The position numbers and the translations under genes are program-made. Positions 62,111 through 64,000 of a DNA stretch of 64,000 nucleotides are shown here, piece by piece. The notes under the pieces were generated by a model. That model saw nothing but the letters and a program-made list of their open reading frames with translations. It made no database searches and had not been told where the DNA came from. Source of the DNA: Actinomyces mediterranea (GTDB lineage: Bacteria; Actinomycetota; Actinomycetes; Actinomycetales; Actinomycetaceae); the NCBI RefSeq assembly GCF_900155595.1, contig NZ_FTPB01000004.1, forward strand, positions 248,001 to 312,000, read 5' to 3'. The stretch's first letter is position 1; each line of letters opens with the position of its first letter.

Positions 62111-63358
62111 ATGCATCAGAACCACCCCACGATCCTCCCCGTCATCCTCGGAGGGGATTTCGGCGCCTATGGCATCGGCAGATCGTTCAGCGAGGCATTC
62201 GGGTGCCGCTGTCTGTGCGTATCGAATCGGCCAACAGTATCGATCACGCGATCGAACTTCTTCGACGTCCACCGCATTGAGCCCTCCGCCTCGGACGAGT
62301 CCCTCCTTGCGGCGCTTCTCGGCATCGGAGCCTCCCACCCGGACCATCGCCTTATCCTCATGGCGAATCACGACCTCCACTCCTCCTTCGTCGCGCGCAA
62401 TATCAGCGCATTGCGCGAGTATTATGCAGTGCCCTTTCCCTCGATCGAGGTCATCGAACGCCTCACCGACAAGGCCTCATTCGGCGCAGCATGCCAAAGC
62501 CTCGGCATCGACACGCCCCGCTCGGTCCTCGTCGACATGTCCGGTGTAGACGATGCGGCATGGAGCGCCCCCGACATCCCCTTCGACTTCCCCGTCGTCG
62601 CGAAGGCAGCGCGAGGCGACGCTTATGACCTTTTGACCTTCGAGGGCAAGCGCAAGATCTGGTTCATCGAGACACCTGCCGAACTCGAGGGCATGTGGAG
62701 GACCCTCACCGATGCCGGATTCCGCGACACCTTCCTTGTCCAGGAACTCATTCCCGGCGACAACACGCATATGCGCTCCATCACCGCCTATGTGGACTCC
62801 CATGGAGAGGTGACCCTCATCGGATCGGCGCGCGTCCTCCTCGAAGACCACGCTCCGACAATGATCGGCAACCCCGTTTCCATGATCACCGAAGAGTTCC
62901 CTTCTCTGTGGGACAAGGCAGAGGCCCTTCTCACGAGCGCGCAGTACCGAGGATTTGCGAACTTCGATGTGAAGATCGATCCGCGCGATGGACGCGCCGT
63001 CTTCTTCGAGGTGAACCCGAGGATCGGGCGGAACAACTGGTACATGACTGCGGCGGGGGCGAACCCGATGATCGCCATGGTCGCCGATCTCATCGACTCC
63101 GAGCGCATTGAACAGATGAGGATGACTGACGAAATCCTGTATTCAATGGTTCCCGATCCGCTTCTCCTCCGCTATGTTCGAGATGACACCCTCAAGAGCC
63201 ACGTTCGTGAACTCATCTCGGACGGCAAGCGCTTCGATCCCCTCCTCAATCCCGCAGAGAAGGACCTGCGGCGCAACCTGATCGTCCGCCTGCAAAAGCT
63301 CAATCACTATCGCAAGTTCGCACGCTTCTACCCCGAACCGACCGATCGTTCGTTCTGA
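62111..63358 (+). CDS. ATP-grasp carboxylate-amine ligase (D-aspartate ligase-like)
   Basis: ATP-grasp enzyme of 415 residues. The N-terminal domain starts PVILGGDFGAYGIGRSFSEA, resembling the opening of enterococcal D-aspartate ligase. The ATP-grasp fold shows FPVVAKAARGDAYDLLTFEG, LVQELIPGDNTHMRS and the Mg-binding FFEVNPRIGRNNWY. It is followed 14 bp later by a FemAB-type transferase, so a joint role in the peptidoglycan interpeptide bridge is likely; the donor acid is unknown. No strong SD is seen before ATG 62111. Confidence 0.82.
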   Translation: MHQNHPTILPVILGGDFGAYGIGRSFSEAFGCRCLCVSNRPTVSITRSNFFDVHRIEPSASDESLLAALLGIGASHPDHRLILMANHDLHSSFVARNISALREYYAVPFPSIEVIERLTDKASFGAACQSLGIDTPRSVLVDMSGVDDAAWSAPDIPFDFPVVAKAARGDAYDLLTFEGKRKIWFIETPAELEGMWRTLTDAGFRDTFLVQELIPGDNTHMRSITAYVDSHGEVTLIGSARVLLEDHAPTMIGNPVSMITEEFPSLWDKAEALLTSAQYRGFANFDVKIDPRDGRAVFFEVNPRIGRNNWYMTAAGANPMIAMVADLIDSERIEQMRMTDEILYSMVPDPLLLRYVRDDTLKSHVRELISDGKRFDPLLNPAEKDLRRNLIVRLQKLNHYRKFARFYPEPTDRSF

Positions 63359-63372
63359 GAGGACTCCTACTG

Positions 63373-64000
63373 ATGCCGACCACGTCGTTGAAGGACATGA
63401 CGCCCGATGAGATGCGACGGGCGACATCGGGATGCGGGGGCCTCCCGATCGAACAGAGCGAGGCATGGCAGGCTTTCGCGGCCTCGCAGGGCAACGAGTG
63501 CTGGGGGCGCTTCGGGTGGTACGAGGGCGACAAATGCGTGGCGGTGATCGCCCTCTACGAACATCGAATCCGCGCCTGGAAATATCTGTGGGCCAAGTCG
63601 GGTCCCGTGTGGATCCGAGAGGTCACCCCCGACCGTGAGGCCGCGTTCAGGAAGGACCTCGTTAAGGTTGTCCGCACCCGGGACTCGGCTGTTTCATTCG
63701 TTCGTCTCCATGCGTGGTATTCCGCGTCCGATCTGTGCGATGTCTTGCAGACCATCACCTATGACCGCACCGTCGTCATCGACTGTGCCAAGGGCAGGCG
63801 CGACGCGATCCTCGAGTCGATGCCGACCAATGGCAGGCGCGCGGTGCGCCGAGCGGTGAAGAAGTGCGGCGAGAGCGGCGTTGAGATCGCCGAAGAAACG
63901 GGTCTGAGCACTGACGACTTCGCCGAGCACTACGCGGTCATGTGCGAGACCGCTGAGCGTGACGGCTTCCGCCCCCACCCGAGATACGTGTACACGGATC
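63373..64000 (+). CDS. FemAB-type aminoacyltransferase (partial, runs off window)
   Basis: The first 209 residues of a GNAT-fold FemX/FemAB protein, which adds amino acids from aminoacyl-tRNA to the peptidoglycan stem. Recognisable parts are LPIEQSEAWQAFAASQGN, an acceptor-domain strand AVIALYEHRI, and the region MCETAERDGFRPHPRYVYT typical of the family. It lies 14 bp after the ATP-grasp ligase gene. The rest of the gene is outside the window. Confidence 0.85.
   Translation, partial: MPTTSLKDMTPDEMRRATSGCGGLPIEQSEAWQAFAASQGNECWGRFGWYEGDKCVAVIALYEHRIRAWKYLWAKSGPVWIREVTPDREAAFRKDLVKVVRTRDSAVSFVRLHAWYSASDLCDVLQTITYDRTVVIDCAKGRRDAILESMPTNGRRAVRRAVKKCGESGVEIAEETGLSTDDFAEHYAVMCETAERDGFRPHPRYVYTD

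Noticed and set aside
1-64000. CRISPR arrays, insertion sequences, prophage or attachment sites
   Set aside because: No regularly spaced repeats, transposase or integrase (other than housekeeping XerC) or tRNA-end duplications were seen.

Overview
The window is about 64 kb of high-GC Gram-positive chromosome and is mostly core housekeeping gene order. Actinobacterial signatures include the PknL-like kinase / Rv2175c-like regulator / polyprenyl synthase trio, a HrdB/SigA-type sigma factor with a long Lys/Ala/Glu-rich N-terminus, the DUF2469, DUF3000, DUF3052 and DUF3145 families, actinobacterial ribosomal protein tails, and many apparently leaderless genes whose -10 box lies 6-7 nt before the start codon. 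Sugar fermentation genes, a B-type succinate dehydrogenase/fumarate reductase and remnants of aspartate/fumarate metabolism fit an Actinomycetaceae member (Actinomyces/Schaalia-like). That taxon is an inference.

Layout. 1-4.9 kb: kinase, its putative DNA-binding partner, isoprenyl synthase, primary sigma factor. 5-13.3 kb: SRP receptor and SRP GTPase (ftsY, ffh), an inserted amidohydrolase, then rpsP-khpA-rimM-trmD-rplS-lepB. TrmD carries a C-terminal GNAT domain. 13.3-19 kb: rnhB, DUF2469, yraN, yifB, dprA, xerC and a divergent M23 peptidase. 19-27.5 kb: rpsB-tsf, pyrH-frr-cdsA-rlmN, a DivIVA-repeat protein, dxr and rseP. 27.5-30.3 kb: a minus-strand accessory islet (broken dcuB, aldo/keto reductase) between rseP and ispG. 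30.4-35 kb: ispG, two small hypotheticals, proS, def. 35-40.4 kb: a LacI-type regulator divergent from a ribose-type sugar ABC operon, followed by a decayed VOC-family gene. 40.5-49.6 kb: DUF3145, an acyl-carrier-like protein without its serine, sdhCAB, an aspA remnant, tdk, aceE and DUF3052. 49.6-54 kb: tRNA-Val, ahpF-ahpC, type II NADH dehydrogenase and a lipB remnant. 54-61 kb: a zinc-ribbon-family protein without cysteines, rnpB, an S9 peptidase, dxs, a ribonuclease D-like gene and DUF3000. 61.5-64 kb: a five-gene tRNA cluster, then an ATP-grasp ligase and a FemAB-type transferase (cut by the window end), probably for the peptidoglycan cross-bridge.

How the genes work together. Protein targeting and processing (ffh, ftsY, lepB, rseP), translation and tRNA maturation, isoprenoid supply (dxs, dxr, ispG, polyprenyl synthase) and respiration (sdhCAB, ndh, aceE) dominate. 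No CRISPR array, prophage, transposase or secondary-metabolite cluster is visible. The most interesting signals are coordinated decay of the aspartate-to-fumarate route (aspA deleted internally, dcuB interrupted by one in-frame TGA) beside an intact fumarate/succinate enzyme; family members that lost their defining residues (ACP serine, zinc-ribbon cysteines); the TrmD-GNAT fusion; a perfect 15-bp hairpin over the ftsY start; strong operator-like palindromes; and the ATP-grasp/FemAB pair.
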